From an uncultured Pelagibacteraceae bacterium (GTDB lineage Bacteria > Pseudomonadota > Alphaproteobacteria > Pelagibacterales > Pelagibacteraceae), in assembly GCA_902538445.1 (NCBI GenBank), contig CACBFE010000009.1, forward strand, positions 1 through 34,738: a DNA stretch of 34,738 nt. Reading direction: 5' to 3'. Shown one piece after another: positions 9,638 through 18,844 of this stretch. The translations under genes and the position numbers were made by a program. Each line of letters opens with the position of its first letter. Positions within the stretch are counted from its first letter, which is position 1. Under the pieces are notes generated by a model. The model searched no databases and was not told the origin of the DNA. It was given only the letters and a program-made list of their open reading frames with translations.

Positions 9638-10450
9638 TTATAAACCAAATTTTTGCCACATCGATTTTTCTTCTATGATATTAACTAGTCTCTCAACGGG
9701 ATCTTGAATTGAGGAAGATAGTTTTCTTGCAATAAATCCTTTTGGTTTTTCAAAATTTTTAATAATTACTTTGTCACCGAATTTTTCTTTTAAAATTTGA
9801 TCTGCGTTTCCTATTCCGTCAATTAATCCTAGATTTAAAGATGTTTTACCAGTCCAAAATTCACCTGTAAAAATATTATTTTTTTCAGGATCTTTAAGTT
9901 TAGAGCCTCTGCTTGTTTCAACAACTTTAATGAAATCAGCATGTAATTCTAACTGAATACTCTTAAGTCTTTTAACATCTTCCTCTTTCTCATCTACAAA
10001 TGGGTCTAGAGTGCTTTTATTTTTTCCAGCAGTATAAACCCTTCTCTCAACTCCAATTTTTTTTATCAAATCTTTAAATCCAAATGATGCTGAAATAACA
10101 CCAATTGATCCGATAATAGAACTTGAATTTGCATAAATTTCATCACCAGCACAGGAAATTAGATAACCACCTGATGCAGCAACATCTTCTGCAAATATAA
10201 TTACCTTGACTTTATTTTTTTCTGCTAATTGTCTGATGTAACTATAGATTAAATGTGATTGTACTGGAGATCCTCCGGGAGAATTAATCGATATAGCAAC
10301 ATGAGTAATCTTTTTTAATGAAAATGCTTTTTTAAGTATTTCTCTTTGGCCAGCTAGATCTATTCCTTTGTTGAATCGGCCAGTTGAACCGATAACGCCG
10401 GTAAGCCTTATATGTGGAACTATTTTTTTCTTTTTGAATATTGAAAACAT
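9638..10450 (-). CDS. S49-family serine peptidase (SppA/SohB-like)
   Basis: The 270-residue protein matches short SppA/SohB peptidases, which degrade signal peptides or membrane-associated peptides. Motifs are SINSPGGSPVQS (54-65), VAASGGYLISCAGDE with the likely nucleophile Ser93, IIGSIGVI (112-119) and YTAGKNKSTLDPF, where Lys143 or Lys145 would be the general base by analogy with Bacillus SppA. There is no signal peptide or transmembrane helix; the N-terminus is MFSIFKKKK, so the protein may be cytosolic or peripheral. It heads the glyQ-glyS-ppdK run and shares a 145-base divergent region with ispB. Whether the true family is SppA or SohB cannot be settled by eye. Confidence 0.88.
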   Translation of the reverse strand: MFSIFKKKKIVPHIRLTGVIGSTGRFNKGIDLAGQREILKKAFSLKKITHVAISINSPGGSPVQSHLIYSYIRQLAEKNKVKVIIFAEDVAASGGYLISCAGDEIYANSSSIIGSIGVISASFGFKDLIKKIGVERRVYTAGKNKSTLDPFVDEKEEDVKRLKSIQLELHADFIKVVETSRGSKLKDPEKNNIFTGEFWTGKTSLNLGLIDGIGNADQILKEKFGDKVIIKNFEKPKGFIARKLSSSIQDPVERLVNIIEEKSMWQKFGL

Positions 10451-10595
10451 AATTAAGATGATTGTTATTATTCTTATAGCAGCAATAAATTAAATTTTAA
10501 TATTAAATTACGCTACTTATAGTTGAATTATAGGTGCGTCACCACGTTACCATTTAAAATTTTATTATTAATAAAATCGATTGTAAGTAAAGTCT
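10451..10595. promoter_or_regulatory. Divergent control region between the S49 peptidase and ispB
   Basis: This is one of the longest gene-free stretches in the window. It must carry outward promoters for both flanking genes. Visible features are a 12-base palindrome TTTAATATTAAA (10496-10507), a locally G+C-rich patch (10531-10551) with the small inverted repeat GGTG-CGT-CACC, and a perfect 8-bp hairpin ATTTTATT-ATT-AATAAAAT (10559-10577) ending 18 bases before the ispB ATG. No convincing -35/-10 pair stands out. Confidence 0.4.
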
Positions 10596-11609
10596 ATGGG
10601 ATCAGTTATACCACTAAAAAAGTCTGCTAACTCAGCATATCTCGAACTTAAAAATATGCTCGGAGTAAAATTGCAAAAAGTTGAAAGTTTAATAGATCAA
10701 AAACTTAAAAGTGATGTTGATTTGATTGAAAAGATGAGTGGACATCATTTGAAATCGGGTGGCAAAAGACTAAGAGCATTGCTAACTTTAGAATCTGCTA
10801 AACTAACTGGATACAAAGAGGATGTGAGAGATATTAATCTTGCAGCATGCGTAGAGTTAATTCATTCAGCAACATTACTACATGATGATGTAATCGATGA
10901 AAGTTCATTGAGAAGAGGAGTTAAAACAACTAACTCTATTTGGGGCAATCAGTCATCAATTTTAGTTGGAGATTATCTTTTGAGCAGATGTTTTGAAATC
11001 ATGGTACAAGACGGTGATCTTGAAGTGCTACAGCTTCTATCATCAACTTCTGCAAAAATAGCTCAGGGAGAAGTGCTTCAACTACAACATAAAGGTGAAG
11101 CAGATCTTTTAGAGGAAACATACATAGATATCATTAATTTGAAAACTGCAGCTCTTTTTGCTGCTGCAACAAAAACAGGCGCTTGTATTTCTGGAAGTAA
11201 TGAAAAAGAAAAAAAAGCTCTAGAGTCATATGGGAGAAATTTAGGTCTTGCTTTTCAAATAGCAGATGATGCACTCGATTATTACGCTAAAGAAAAATTT
11301 TTTGGTAAGGAAATTGGAAAAGATTTTTACGAGGGTAAAGTAACACTACCTCTAATTACAATTTTTCAAAAAGGAAATCAGGAGGAAAAAGAATTTTTAA
11401 CAGAAATAATGAAGAAAAATAAAAGAACTGAAGAAGATTTTAGTGAAACTTTAGCTTTAATTTTTAAATATAAAGCGGTTGAAACAAGTTTAAAAAAGGC
11501 AGAATATTTTGTTAATGTTTCTTACGACGCTTTAGCAATATTTCCAGATAGTGAAGATAAAAGAATCTTGCAAAGTTTAACTAGCTTTAGTTTAAATAGA
11601 TCCTTTTAA
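10596..11609 (+). CDS. ispB: All-trans polyprenyl (octaprenyl-type) diphosphate synthase
   Basis: This trans-prenyltransferase makes the long side chain of ubiquinone. In 337 residues it has the first Asp-rich motif in LLHDDVIDESSLRRG and the second in QIADDALDYY. GGKRLRALL and the KEIGKDFYEGKVTLPLI segment are typical of long-chain synthases. The residues just before the first motif are small (SAT), consistent with a long product, but length cannot be read reliably. Start ATG is at 10596. The stop interlocks with the pdxH stop over four bases (TTAA 11606-11609). Confidence 0.93.
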   Translation: MGSVIPLKKSANSAYLELKNMLGVKLQKVESLIDQKLKSDVDLIEKMSGHHLKSGGKRLRALLTLESAKLTGYKEDVRDINLAACVELIHSATLLHDDVIDESSLRRGVKTTNSIWGNQSSILVGDYLLSRCFEIMVQDGDLEVLQLLSSTSAKIAQGEVLQLQHKGEADLLEETYIDIINLKTAALFAAATKTGACISGSNEKEKKALESYGRNLGLAFQIADDALDYYAKEKFFGKEIGKDFYEGKVTLPLITIFQKGNQEEKEFLTEIMKKNKRTEEDFSETLALIFKYKAVETSLKKAEYFVNVSYDALAIFPDSEDKRILQSLTSFSLNRSF

Positions 11610-12238
11610 GGATAAAGAAGTTCCTTTTCCCATTTTCCATTTTTATTTTTATAATTTAATCTCTCGTGAATTCTTCCTTCTCCATCAACCCAGAATTCAA
11701 TTTCGTCTGGCAGAACTCTCCATCCGGACCAATGAGGAGGTCTTGGTACATTGTTTTCATCAGGATATTTTTTTTCAAATTCTTTGATCTTTTCTAGAAA
11801 AGTATTTCTTTTATCTAACGTTTGTGATTGTGAGGATGCCCAAGCACCTATTCGATTTTTATATGGTCTAGAATTATAGTAATCATCCGCTTCTTTTTTT
11901 GTTACTTCCTCTACGCTTCCAATTACTCTGACCTGGCGTCTTAAACTTTTCCAATGAAAGCACATTGATGCTTTAAGATTTTCCTTAAGCTCATTTCCTT
12001 TTTTACTATTAAAATTAGTATAAAAAACAAAACCTTTATCACTTAGTCCTTTTAGTAAAACCATTCTAACATTGGGCTGATTGTTTTTATTAGATGTAGC
12101 AACCGCTACTGCGTTTGGATCATTAATTTCAGTCTTCTCAGCCTTGGTAAACCATTTTTTGAACAATTCTATCGGATTATCCAAATCTTCAAAGCAACTG
12201 TCTATACCAAGGGAATTTTTGCCATTTTTTTGATTCAT
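11606..12238 (-). CDS. pdxH: Pyridoxamine/pyridoxine 5'-phosphate oxidase
   Basis: PdxH uses FMN and oxygen to make pyridoxal 5'-phosphate. The 210 residues match the family: NVRMVLLKGLSDKGFVFYTN (FMN phosphate binding), SKKGNELKENLKASMCFHW, RRQVRVIGSVEEV, and the C-terminal GRIHERLNYK...WEKELLYP. SSQSQTLDKR lies in the middle where the conserved SxQS segment is expected. The gene is convergent with ispB and divergent from aroC, with only 34 bases between starts. Confidence 0.96.
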   Translation of the reverse strand: MNQKNGKNSLGIDSCFEDLDNPIELFKKWFTKAEKTEINDPNAVAVATSNKNNQPNVRMVLLKGLSDKGFVFYTNFNSKKGNELKENLKASMCFHWKSLRRQVRVIGSVEEVTKKEADDYYNSRPYKNRIGAWASSQSQTLDKRNTFLEKIKEFEKKYPDENNVPRPPHWSGWRVLPDEIEFWVDGEGRIHERLNYKNKNGKWEKELLYP

Positions 12239-12254
12239 ATATTTATTAAAATAA

Positions 12255-12262
12255 ACTATACA
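12255..12262. promoter_or_regulatory. Possible overlapping -10 elements of pdxH and aroC
   Basis: In the 34-base gap between the two divergent starts, TATACA (12257-12262, plus) and TATAGT (12255-12260, minus) share bases. Each is 10-20 bases from its gene's ATG. No good -35 is visible for either, and any -35 would sit near or inside the opposite coding region. Weak evidence in AT-rich DNA. Confidence 0.28.
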
Positions 12263-12272
12263 TTATTTGCTT

Positions 12273-13355
12273 ATGTCTTTTAATACTTTTGGAAAAATAT
12301 TCCGTTTTACCACTTGGGGAGAGTCCCACGGCCCAGCTATAGGCTGTGTGATTGATGGTTGTCCTCCCAATATTCCGCTAGCTGAAAAAGATATTCAAGC
12401 TGATATGGATAGAAGGAGACCTGGGCAGTCTAAATTTACTACTCAAAGGAAAGAGCCAGACAAAGCAATTATTCTTTCGGGTGTCTTTGAGGGCAAAACA
12501 ACAGGCACACCAATATCAATTATCATTCACAATGAGGATAAGAAATCTAGAGATTATGAATCTATCAGAAACAAATTCAGACCTGGACATGCTGATTATA
12601 CTTATTTTAAAAAATACGGTATTCGAGACTTTAGAGGGGGCGGTCGCCAATCTGCTAGGGAAACAGCCAGTAGAGTTGCGGCAGGTGCTGTTGCTCGAAT
12701 AGTATTAAAAAAAATTTTAGGTAAAAAATTTAATGTTATTGGTGCTGTGACTCAATTAGGTTTAATGTCATGTGATAGGTCAAATTGGAACAACGCGGAA
12801 ATAAGAAAAAACCCTTTTTTCTGTCCTGACAAAAAATCTGTTAAGTTATGGGAAAACTATCTTTTAGCAGTAAGAAAAGCAGGATCATCGTGTGGTGCAA
12901 TAATTGAATTGAGAGCTACTGGAATTCCAGTTGGTTTAGGAGCGCCCATCTATTCTAAACTTGATACTGACATTTCAGCTGCGTTAATGAGTATCAATGC
13001 GGTTAAAGGTGTAAATATAGGATCGGGTATGAATGCTGCATTTTTAAGCGGTGAAGAAAACTCTGACGAAATAAGAAAAAGTTCAGGAAAAATAAAATTT
13101 AAAACTAATCATGCTGGTGGAATTCTTGGAGGAATTTCGTCGGGCCAAGATATTGTTGCATCTTTTGCAGTGAAACCGACTTCATCTATTTTAACTAGCA
13201 GGAAAACTATAGATAAAAAGGGCAAGAACACAAATATTTCTGTTAAAGGACGTCATGATCCATGCGTAGGAATTAGAGCAGTGCCTATTGGCGAGGCAAT
13301 GATCAATTGCGTTTTACTTGATCATTTATTAATGCACAAAGCGCAGTGTGGTTAA
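12273..13355 (+). CDS. aroC: Chorismate synthase
   Basis: AroC catalyses the last shikimate step, EPSP to chorismate, with reduced FMN. From ATG 12273 the protein has 360 residues and begins [20 protein letters not shown], the family's N-terminal signature. An in-frame TTG at 12267 is less likely. Other signatures are [57 protein letters not shown] and the C-terminal [18 protein letters not shown]. The stop interlocks with the dxs stop (TTAA 13352-13355). Confidence 0.97.
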   Translation: MSFNTFGKIFRFTTWGESHGPAIGCVIDGCPPNIPLAEKDIQADMDRRRPGQSKFTTQRKEPDKAIILSGVFEGKTTGTPISIIIHNEDKKSRDYESIRNKFRPGHADYTYFKKYGIRDFRGGGRQSARETASRVAAGAVARIVLKKILGKKFNVIGAVTQLGLMSCDRSNWNNAEIRKNPFFCPDKKSVKLWENYLLAVRKAGSSCGAIIELRATGIPVGLGAPIYSKLDTDISAALMSINAVKGVNIGSGMNAAFLSGEENSDEIRKSSGKIKFKTNHAGGILGGISSGQDIVASFAVKPTSSILTSRKTIDKKGKNTNISVKGRHDPCVGIRAVPIGEAMINCVLLDHLLMHKAQCG

Positions 13356-15271
13356 TTAGAAATCTTATTTCTATTTTTGGCTAAAATAATATTTGAATTA
13401 AGTGTCTCTTCAACTTTGTTAGCAATAGATGAACTATCCAAACCTGCGGTTTCATACATTTTCTCAGGTGTATCTTGATCAATGAAAATATCTGGTAAGA
13501 TCATAGATCTAAATTTCAAACCTCTATCAAATATTCCTCTATCCGATAAAAATTGCATTACATGAGAGCCAAAACCGCCTATAGACCCCTCTTCAATTGA
13601 TATTAAAACTTCATGATTAGATGCTATCTCCATAATTAATTTTTCATCCAATGGTTTAGCAAATCTTGCATCAATAATTGTACAATCAATTCCTTTCTTT
13701 AATAGTTTTTCTGAAGCTTTTTTACATTCTTCTAATCTTGTTCCAAAATTTATTAGAGCAACTTTTTTTCCCTCTTTAATTACTCTACCTTTTCCAATTT
13801 CAAGGGTTTCTTTTATGGAAGGTAGCTCAACCCCAATTCCATTTCCTCTAGGATATCTAAAAGCAGATGGGCGATCATTAATATTAATTGAGGTATTAAT
13901 CATTTTAACTAATTCGGACTCATCGCTAGCAGCCATAACAACAAAATTTGGTAAAGTTGAAAGATAAGTTATATCAAAAGAACCAGCATGTGTTGGTCCA
14001 TCTGCGCCAACTAGTCCTGCACGGTCTATAGCAAATCTTACGGGTAATGATTGCAAAGCAACATCATGGACCACTTGATCATAAGCTCTTTGAAGAAAAG
14101 TTGAGTAAATTGCAGCATAAGGCTTAAATCCTTCTGTCGCTAATCCAGCGGCAAAAGTGACTGCATGTTGTTCGGCTATCCCTACATCAAAAGTTCGTTC
14201 TGGAAATTTTTTCTCAAATAAATTTAAACCTGTTCCAGATGGCATAGCTCCGGTAATCCCAATAATTTTTGTATCTTGTTCAGCGTGTTTTATTAAGGTT
14301 TCAGCAAAAACCTTTGTATACGACGGAATATTTGATTTTGATTTAGCCTGTTCTCCAGTTGAAACGTTAAATTTAGATACTCCATGATATTTATCACCTG
14401 AGTCTTCTGCAGGTTTATATCCTTTTCCTTTTTGTGTTCTGACGTGAATTAAAACAGGTCCTTGATGATTAGAGTTTTTTACATTTTCAAAGATTTGAAC
14501 TAAATTTTCAACATCATGACCGTCTATTGGTCCTACGTAATAAAAACCTAGCTCACTGAATAACGTTCCTCCAGTTACAATATTTCGCAACAAATCTTCA
14601 GCTTTGCCAGCTTTTTGGCTAAACCTTTTCGAAAAAGATGAAATAATCATTTTTAACGTTTCTCTTAAACTAAAATATAATTTCCCAGATAAAAGTTTAG
14701 CTAAGTAGTTGCTCATAGCCCCAACGGGTCTTGCTATAGACATGTCATTGTCATTTAAAACAACTATTAATTTTGATTTTAGAGCACCAGCATTATTCAT
14801 TGCCTCGTAGGCCATACCCGCGCTCATCGCTCCGTCACCTATCACTGCAATAACATTGTTATTATTATTTGATAATTTTTTTGCAACCGCCATACCAAGT
14901 GTTGAGGAAATAGATGTAGAACTGTGCGCTGCACCAAAAGGATCGTATTCGCTCTCGGTTCGTTTAGTAAATCCTGATAGACCTCCACCTTTACGGAGTG
15001 TTTTAATTTTATCTCTTCGACCAGTTATAATTTTATGCGGATAGCACTGATGACTTACATCCCAGACTAATTTGTCCTTAGGTGTATCAAAAACATAATG
15101 TAAAGCCACTGTCAACTCTACTACTCCTAAGCCTGCACCTAAATGGCCTCCTGTTTCTGAAACTACATCAATTAGCTCATCCCTTAACTCATCAGAAATT
15201 TGTTTAAGGTCATCTTTTTTAAACTTTCTTAAATCAGCCGGAAAGTTTATTTGTTTTATAAGTCTGCCCAT
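13352..15271 (-). CDS. dxs: 1-deoxy-D-xylulose-5-phosphate synthase
   Basis: Dxs condenses pyruvate and glyceraldehyde 3-phosphate, the entry step of the MEP isoprenoid pathway. The 639 residues carry [20 protein letters not shown] and [17 protein letters not shown], the thiamine-diphosphate motif [26 protein letters not shown], and the transketolase pyrimidine domain with [29 protein letters not shown] and YPRGNG. The C-terminal domain contains [14 protein letters not shown]. The start overlaps the ispA stop by one base (TAATG at 15271), and the order xseB-ispA-dxs is the same as in E. coli. Confidence 0.98.
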   Translation of the reverse strand: MGRLIKQINFPADLRKFKKDDLKQISDELRDELIDVVSETGGHLGAGLGVVELTVALHYVFDTPKDKLVWDVSHQCYPHKIITGRRDKIKTLRKGGGLSGFTKRTESEYDPFGAAHSSTSISSTLGMAVAKKLSNNNNNVIAVIGDGAMSAGMAYEAMNNAGALKSKLIVVLNDNDMSIARPVGAMSNYLAKLLSGKLYFSLRETLKMIISSFSKRFSQKAGKAEDLLRNIVTGGTLFSELGFYYVGPIDGHDVENLVQIFENVKNSNHQGPVLIHVRTQKGKGYKPAEDSGDKYHGVSKFNVSTGEQAKSKSNIPSYTKVFAETLIKHAEQDTKIIGITGAMPSGTGLNLFEKKFPERTFDVGIAEQHAVTFAAGLATEGFKPYAAIYSTFLQRAYDQVVHDVALQSLPVRFAIDRAGLVGADGPTHAGSFDITYLSTLPNFVVMAASDESELVKMINTSININDRPSAFRYPRGNGIGVELPSIKETLEIGKGRVIKEGKKVALINFGTRLEECKKASEKLLKKGIDCTIIDARFAKPLDEKLIMEIASNHEVLISIEEGSIGGFGSHVMQFLSDRGIFDRGLKFRSMILPDIFIDQDTPEKMYETAGLDSSSIANKVEETLNSNIILAKNRNKISN

Positions 15272-16146
15272 TAAAATTTTCTCTCTAAAATAAATTTTAT
15301 CGTTCTACGTAACTCCTCTGCTTTTTTTCCATGTTTTTCTAATTTTCGCAATATTTTTCTCTTTAAATTATTTCCATAATTTTGTGCTTTTTTCTCTCCA
15401 ACTAAGTTTAATAGAGTTGATTTTCCTTTTTTGTTATCTTTTTTAACTGGTTTTCCTACAAGTTTTTTGGATCCTGTTTTATCTAAAAAATCATCAGAAA
15501 GTTGAAATAACAAACCTATGTCTTCACCTAAATTACTTAAAAATTTTTTTTCTTTATAAGTTTTATTCGCTAGCACTCCAACTGAGTACAAGCAGAAATT
15601 AAACAATTTTCCTGTTTTTTTCTTTTGCATATCTATTATTTGATTTATTTTTTTTTTCTTATTTTCAAATTTTAAATCTAGTTCTTGTCCACCAGCAATA
15701 CCTGTATGACCAGAACAACTAGCCAAAGAATTTATAATTTCGTTTTTCTTTTTAGAATCTATAGAATATTTTTTACACGTTATAATTTCGAAGGCTAAAG
15801 TAAGCAACGAACTTCCAGCTAAAACTGCTGAAGCTTCACCAAATTTAATATGTGTTGATGGTTTTCCTCTTCTAATAGAGTCGTTATCCATACATGGTAA
15901 ATCATCGTGAATTAAAGAGTAAGAGTGAATGCATTCAACTGCTGCACAAATATTTAAGAGTTTTTTTTCAGCTAAATTAAATATTTTTCCAGCATCTAAT
16001 ATAATAGTTGATCTAATTTTTTTTCCACCAGAAATAATTCCATATTTCATTGGTTTGACCAGTAATGAACGACTTTGATCACTTAAAAAATCAATCAAAA
16101 ACTTATCAACTTTAAAAGCATTTTTTATTAATTTTTTTTTAATCAT
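15271..16146 (-). CDS. ispA: Short-chain polyprenyl (farnesyl) diphosphate synthase
   Basis: This trans-prenyltransferase makes farnesyl diphosphate, which feeds ispB. The 291 residues contain [14 protein letters not shown], the first Asp-rich motif in [20 protein letters not shown] with the four-residue gap typical of bacterial FPP synthases, [10 protein letters not shown], and the second motif [13 protein letters not shown]. The start overlaps xseB by 8 bases and the stop touches dxs, so all three are probably one transcript. The N-terminal lysines come from a nine-A run. Confidence 0.94.
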   Translation of the reverse strand: MIKKKLIKNAFKVDKFLIDFLSDQSRSLLVKPMKYGIISGGKKIRSTIILDAGKIFNLAEKKLLNICAAVECIHSYSLIHDDLPCMDNDSIRRGKPSTHIKFGEASAVLAGSSLLTLAFEIITCKKYSIDSKKKNEIINSLASCSGHTGIAGGQELDLKFENKKKKINQIIDMQKKKTGKLFNFCLYSVGVLANKTYKEKKFLSNLGEDIGLLFQLSDDFLDKTGSKKLVGKPVKKDNKKGKSTLLNLVGEKKAQNYGNNLKRKILRKLEKHGKKAEELRRTIKFILERKF

Positions 16147-16354
16147 TATTTTTTTTTTCTGAAATTTCCTTGAATTTTTTTTTAAATAATTGATCTATAT
16201 GTTTGTTAAGATGAATAAGCCTTTGATAATCGCCAATAGACTCATCTAAATTAGTCTCTTGTTTTTCCAATTTACTTAAAATTTCGTCAATTTCGTCTCT
16301 AGTTTCTTTTAATGATTTACTTTTTATATCAGCTGGAATATTTTCACTTTTCAT
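16139..16354 (-). CDS. xseB: Exodeoxyribonuclease VII small subunit
   Basis: The 71-residue protein has the size and pattern of XseB, which stabilises the XseA nuclease: a helical hairpin with ETRDEIDEILSKLEKQETNLDESIGDYQRLIHL. Linkage to ispA and dxs supports the call. The last codons contain a ten-A homopolymer. The start lies only 20 bases from the divergent Sua5 gene, so part of that operon's promoter probably lies within xseB. Confidence 0.88.
   Translation of the reverse strand: MKSENIPADIKSKSLKETRDEIDEILSKLEKQETNLDESIGDYQRLIHLNKHIDQLFKKKFKEISEKKNND
16316..16344 (+). promoter_or_regulatory. Candidate promoter for the sua5-ABC-GT17 run
   Basis: TTTACT (16316-16321) and TATTTT (16339-16344) are separated by 17 bases and lie about 30 bases before the ATG at 16375. 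The pair is within the 5' part of xseB on the opposite strand, because only 20 bases separate the two genes. The match is moderate and AT-rich DNA yields such pairs by chance. Confidence 0.28.
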
Positions 16355-16374
16355 CTTTAAATAATATTTACATT

Positions 16375-17331
16375 ATGAAAAATAGCTATTCAAATATATA
16401 TTCTTTTAACAAAAAAATTCTCAAGAAATCTATTAATAATCTTAAAAATGGTAATGTTCTAGGGTTGCCCACAGAGACAGTTTATGGACTTGCTGGAAAT
16501 GCTTACTCAAAAAGTTCAGTTCAGAAAATATACAAGTTAAAGGCTAGACCTAAATCAAACCCTTTAATTATTCATTATTACAGTTTAAAAAATATATTAA
16601 GCGATGTTATTATTAATGATAATTTTAGAAAACTTTATAAAAGTTTTTGCCCTGGACCAATTACATTTATTTTAAATAAAAAACCCAACTCAAGAATACA
16701 TCCTTTCGCTTGTGCTAAAATGAATACTGTTGCAGTAAGATTCCCAAAACACGTTGTTATAAGGTCAATTTTAAAAAAAATTAATTTTCCTTTGGCAATG
16801 CCTAGTGCAAATAAATCTACTAATGTTAGCCCAGTTAATGCCAAAGATGTTTATGAAGAATTCAAAAAGAAAATTAAAATAATTGTAAATAGCGGTAAAT
16901 GTAAGATTGGAATTGAGTCCACAGTTGTTGATCTTACTGGCTCTCCAAGAATTTTAAGGCCAGGGATTATCGATAAAAAATCAATAGAGAAAATTCTAAA
17001 AAAGAAGATAAAAAAGAACAATAAATATAAAAAAATTATATCACCAGGAATGTTTAAAAAACATTATTATCCCGGAATACCTGTAAAGATTAACCAAAAA
17101 AAACATGATGGAAAAAGTGCATATATATATCTTGGAAAAAAATTCCATAATAAAAAAGATTTTTTTACCTTAAGTAAAAATTTTGATTTAAATGAAGCTG
17201 CGTCAAATTTATATAAAATTTTAAGATTAGCAAAAAAAAGAGGGTATAAAAAAATTCAAATTAATAAAATTCCTAATCATGGACCTGGTATTGCTATTAA
17301 TGATAGGATAAAACGAGCATCAAAATTTTAA
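16375..17331 (+). CDS. sua5: L-threonylcarbamoyladenylate synthase (Sua5 type)
   Basis: Sua5/YrdC proteins make threonylcarbamoyl-AMP for the t6A modification of ANN-decoding tRNAs. The N-terminal YrdC domain shows GLPTETVYGLAGNA, KIYKLKARPKSNPLIIH, CPGPITFIL, VAVRFPKH, MPSANKS and GIESTVVDLTGSPRILRPG. A C-terminal Sua5 domain follows from about residue 225 (SPGMFKKHYYPGIPV...NDRIKRASKF), separating it from the single-domain TsaC. ATG 16375 gives 318 residues; an in-frame ATG at 16312 lies inside xseB and adds unconserved residues. The stop is directly followed by the ABC ATPase ATG (TAAATG). Confidence 0.94.
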   Translation: MKNSYSNIYSFNKKILKKSINNLKNGNVLGLPTETVYGLAGNAYSKSSVQKIYKLKARPKSNPLIIHYYSLKNILSDVIINDNFRKLYKSFCPGPITFILNKKPNSRIHPFACAKMNTVAVRFPKHVVIRSILKKINFPLAMPSANKSTNVSPVNAKDVYEEFKKKIKIIVNSGKCKIGIESTVVDLTGSPRILRPGIIDKKSIEKILKKKIKKNNKYKKIISPGMFKKHYYPGIPVKINQKKHDGKSAYIYLGKKFHNKKDFFTLSKNFDLNEAASNLYKILRLAKKRGYKKIQINKIPNHGPGIAINDRIKRASKF

Positions 17332-18066
17332 ATGAAATTAGAAGTTAAAAAACTTATAAAAAAATTCAAATCTACGATCGCAGTAAACAAGATTAGTTTC
17401 GAGATTAAAAAAAATGACACTTTAGGCCTTCTTGGTCCAAATGGTTGCGGCAAAACTACTTCTATTGGTATGATGTTAGGTTTAATAACACCTACAGAAG
17501 GTGAAATTTTTATAGACGGAATAAAATTAAATTCTAAAAATAGAATAAAGTTATTAAGTTCAATGAACTTTGCCTCACCATATATCGAACTTCCAAAAAA
17601 ACTTACAGTAAAAGAAAATTTGGAAGTTTATGCAAGATTATATAGTGTTAATAATAGGACTGAGAGAATAGAAGAATTAGTAGAAGACTTAGGTTTAAAA
17701 AAACTTTTAAATAAAAAAACTGGTGAGTTATCATCTGGACAAAAAAATAGAGTTTCACTAGCTAAATCTTTAATAAATAAACCCAAATTACTTTTTTTAG
17801 ATGAACCAACTGCCAGTTTAGATCCTGATATTGGTGATTTTGTCAGAGAATATTTAGAAAAATATAAAAATAAAAATGAGTTAACAATGTTGTTGGCCTC
17901 TCATAACATGGGTGAGGTAGAAAGGTTGTGTAATAAAATAATAATGATGAAACAGGGCACAATCGTTGATGAAGGTACATGTAGCGAGTTAATTGATAAA
18001 CATGGTAGAGAAAACCTTGAAGATACATTTCTTAAAATTGCAAGGAGTAAAGATGAATTGGCATAA
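17332..18066 (+). CDS. ABC transporter ATP-binding protein (ABC-2 exporter type)
   Basis: The 244-residue nucleotide-binding subunit has Walker A GPNGCGKTT (35-43), signature LSSGQ (133-137), Walker B LLFLDEPTASLD (153-164) and the switch His in LLASHNMGE. At the Q-loop the sequence reads NFASPYIELP where a Gln is usual, with Ser82 near that site. The permease of the next gene starts inside its last codons. Together they make an ABC-2 exporter similar in architecture to NodIJ and other lipid or glycan exporters. The cargo is unknown. It follows sua5 with no gap and lies upstream of a GT17 gene, which makes a glycan-related cargo conceivable but unproven. Confidence 0.9.
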   Translation: MKLEVKKLIKKFKSTIAVNKISFEIKKNDTLGLLGPNGCGKTTSIGMMLGLITPTEGEIFIDGIKLNSKNRIKLLSSMNFASPYIELPKKLTVKENLEVYARLYSVNNRTERIEELVEDLGLKKLLNKKTGELSSGQKNRVSLAKSLINKPKLLFLDEPTASLDPDIGDFVREYLEKYKNKNELTMLLASHNMGEVERLCNKIIMMKQGTIVDEGTCSELIDKHGRENLEDTFLKIARSKDELA

Positions 18067-18844
18067 AATTTACGCTTTAAGTTTAAGGCATATATACTTA
18101 ATAAAAGGATCATTTCCTAGAATTCTTGATTTGATTTACTGGCCAACAATTCAAATTTTTCTTTGGGGATTTATTTCTAAATTTTTCACGTTAAATTCAA
18201 CTTATTATGAAAATACAGTAGGTATAATTTTAAGTGCAGCAATTCTTTATGACTTTTTATTTAGATCTAGTATTAGTTATAACATGATGTTTCTCGAGGA
18301 AATATGGAGCAGAAATTTTACCAATCTTTTTATTGCCCCTATTAAAATCAGTGAAATTATTTCTGCATTAACTTTTACAGCTATTTTTAGAACTTTAATC
18401 GGTTTAGTTCCTGCTGCTTTTTTAGCTATACCTTTATTTGGCGTCTCAATTTTTAAAATTGGCCTTCCATTAGTTTTTCTTCTTGTATCTTTATATATCT
18501 TTGGAGTAACATTAGGTCTTCTTGTGACCTCTGGTTTAATTCGATTTGGACCATCTTTCGAAAATATCGCATGGGCAAGTTTATTTTTCTTAGCTCCACT
18601 TGGTTGTATTTATTATCCAATTGAGATTTTACCTGATTGGCTACAATCTATAGCGAAATTACTACCTTTAGTTCATCTGTTTGAGGAAATGAGAAGTATA
18701 CTTATTGATAATATTGTTAACTATTATGCTGTATTAAAAGCGTGCATTATTTCATTAGTATATTTTATAATAGGTATAATTGTATTTTATTGGTCTTACA
18801 ATGGAGCTAAATTACGCGGAACTCTGATCAATATGGGGGAATGA
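18053..18844 (+). CDS. ABC-2 type transporter permease
   Basis: From ATG 18053 (263 residues, MNWHKIYALSLRHIYLIKGS) the protein has about six hydrophobic helices and the ABC-2 permease layout: an N-terminal amphipathic start, IYWPTIQIFLWGFI, a cytoplasmic loop with EEIWSRNFTNLFIAPI, and a late LGCIYYPIEILPDWLQSIAKLLPL re-entrant segment typical of the family. AAGGAG at 18042-18047, five bases before the ATG, decides this start over an in-frame ATG at 17993. The gene overlaps the ATPase by 14 bases. The stop directly precedes the TTG start of the next gene. Confidence 0.9.
   Translation: MNWHKIYALSLRHIYLIKGSFPRILDLIYWPTIQIFLWGFISKFFTLNSTYYENTVGIILSAAILYDFLFRSSISYNMMFLEEIWSRNFTNLFIAPIKISEIISALTFTAIFRTLIGLVPAAFLAIPLFGVSIFKIGLPLVFLLVSLYIFGVTLGLLVTSGLIRFGPSFENIAWASLFFLAPLGCIYYPIEILPDWLQSIAKLLPLVHLFEEMRSILIDNIVNYYAVLKACIISLVYFIIGIIVFYWSYNGAKLRGTLINMGE

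Noticed and set aside
11598-11613. ATCCTT-TT-AAGGAT as a terminator at the ispB/pdxH junction
   Set aside because: A two-base loop is too tight and no T-run follows on either strand.
12481-12702. 73-codon plus-strand frame inside aroC
   Set aside because: Out-of-frame reading of a highly conserved aroC segment.
16312-16374. Upstream ATG for the Sua5 gene
   Set aside because: It lies inside xseB on the other strand and would add 21 residues not seen in the family; ATG 16375 is preferred.
17993-18052. Upstream ATG for the ABC-2 permease
   Set aside because: It adds unconserved polar residues deep in the ATPase gene, while ATG 18053 has an AAGGAG ribosome site five bases upstream.
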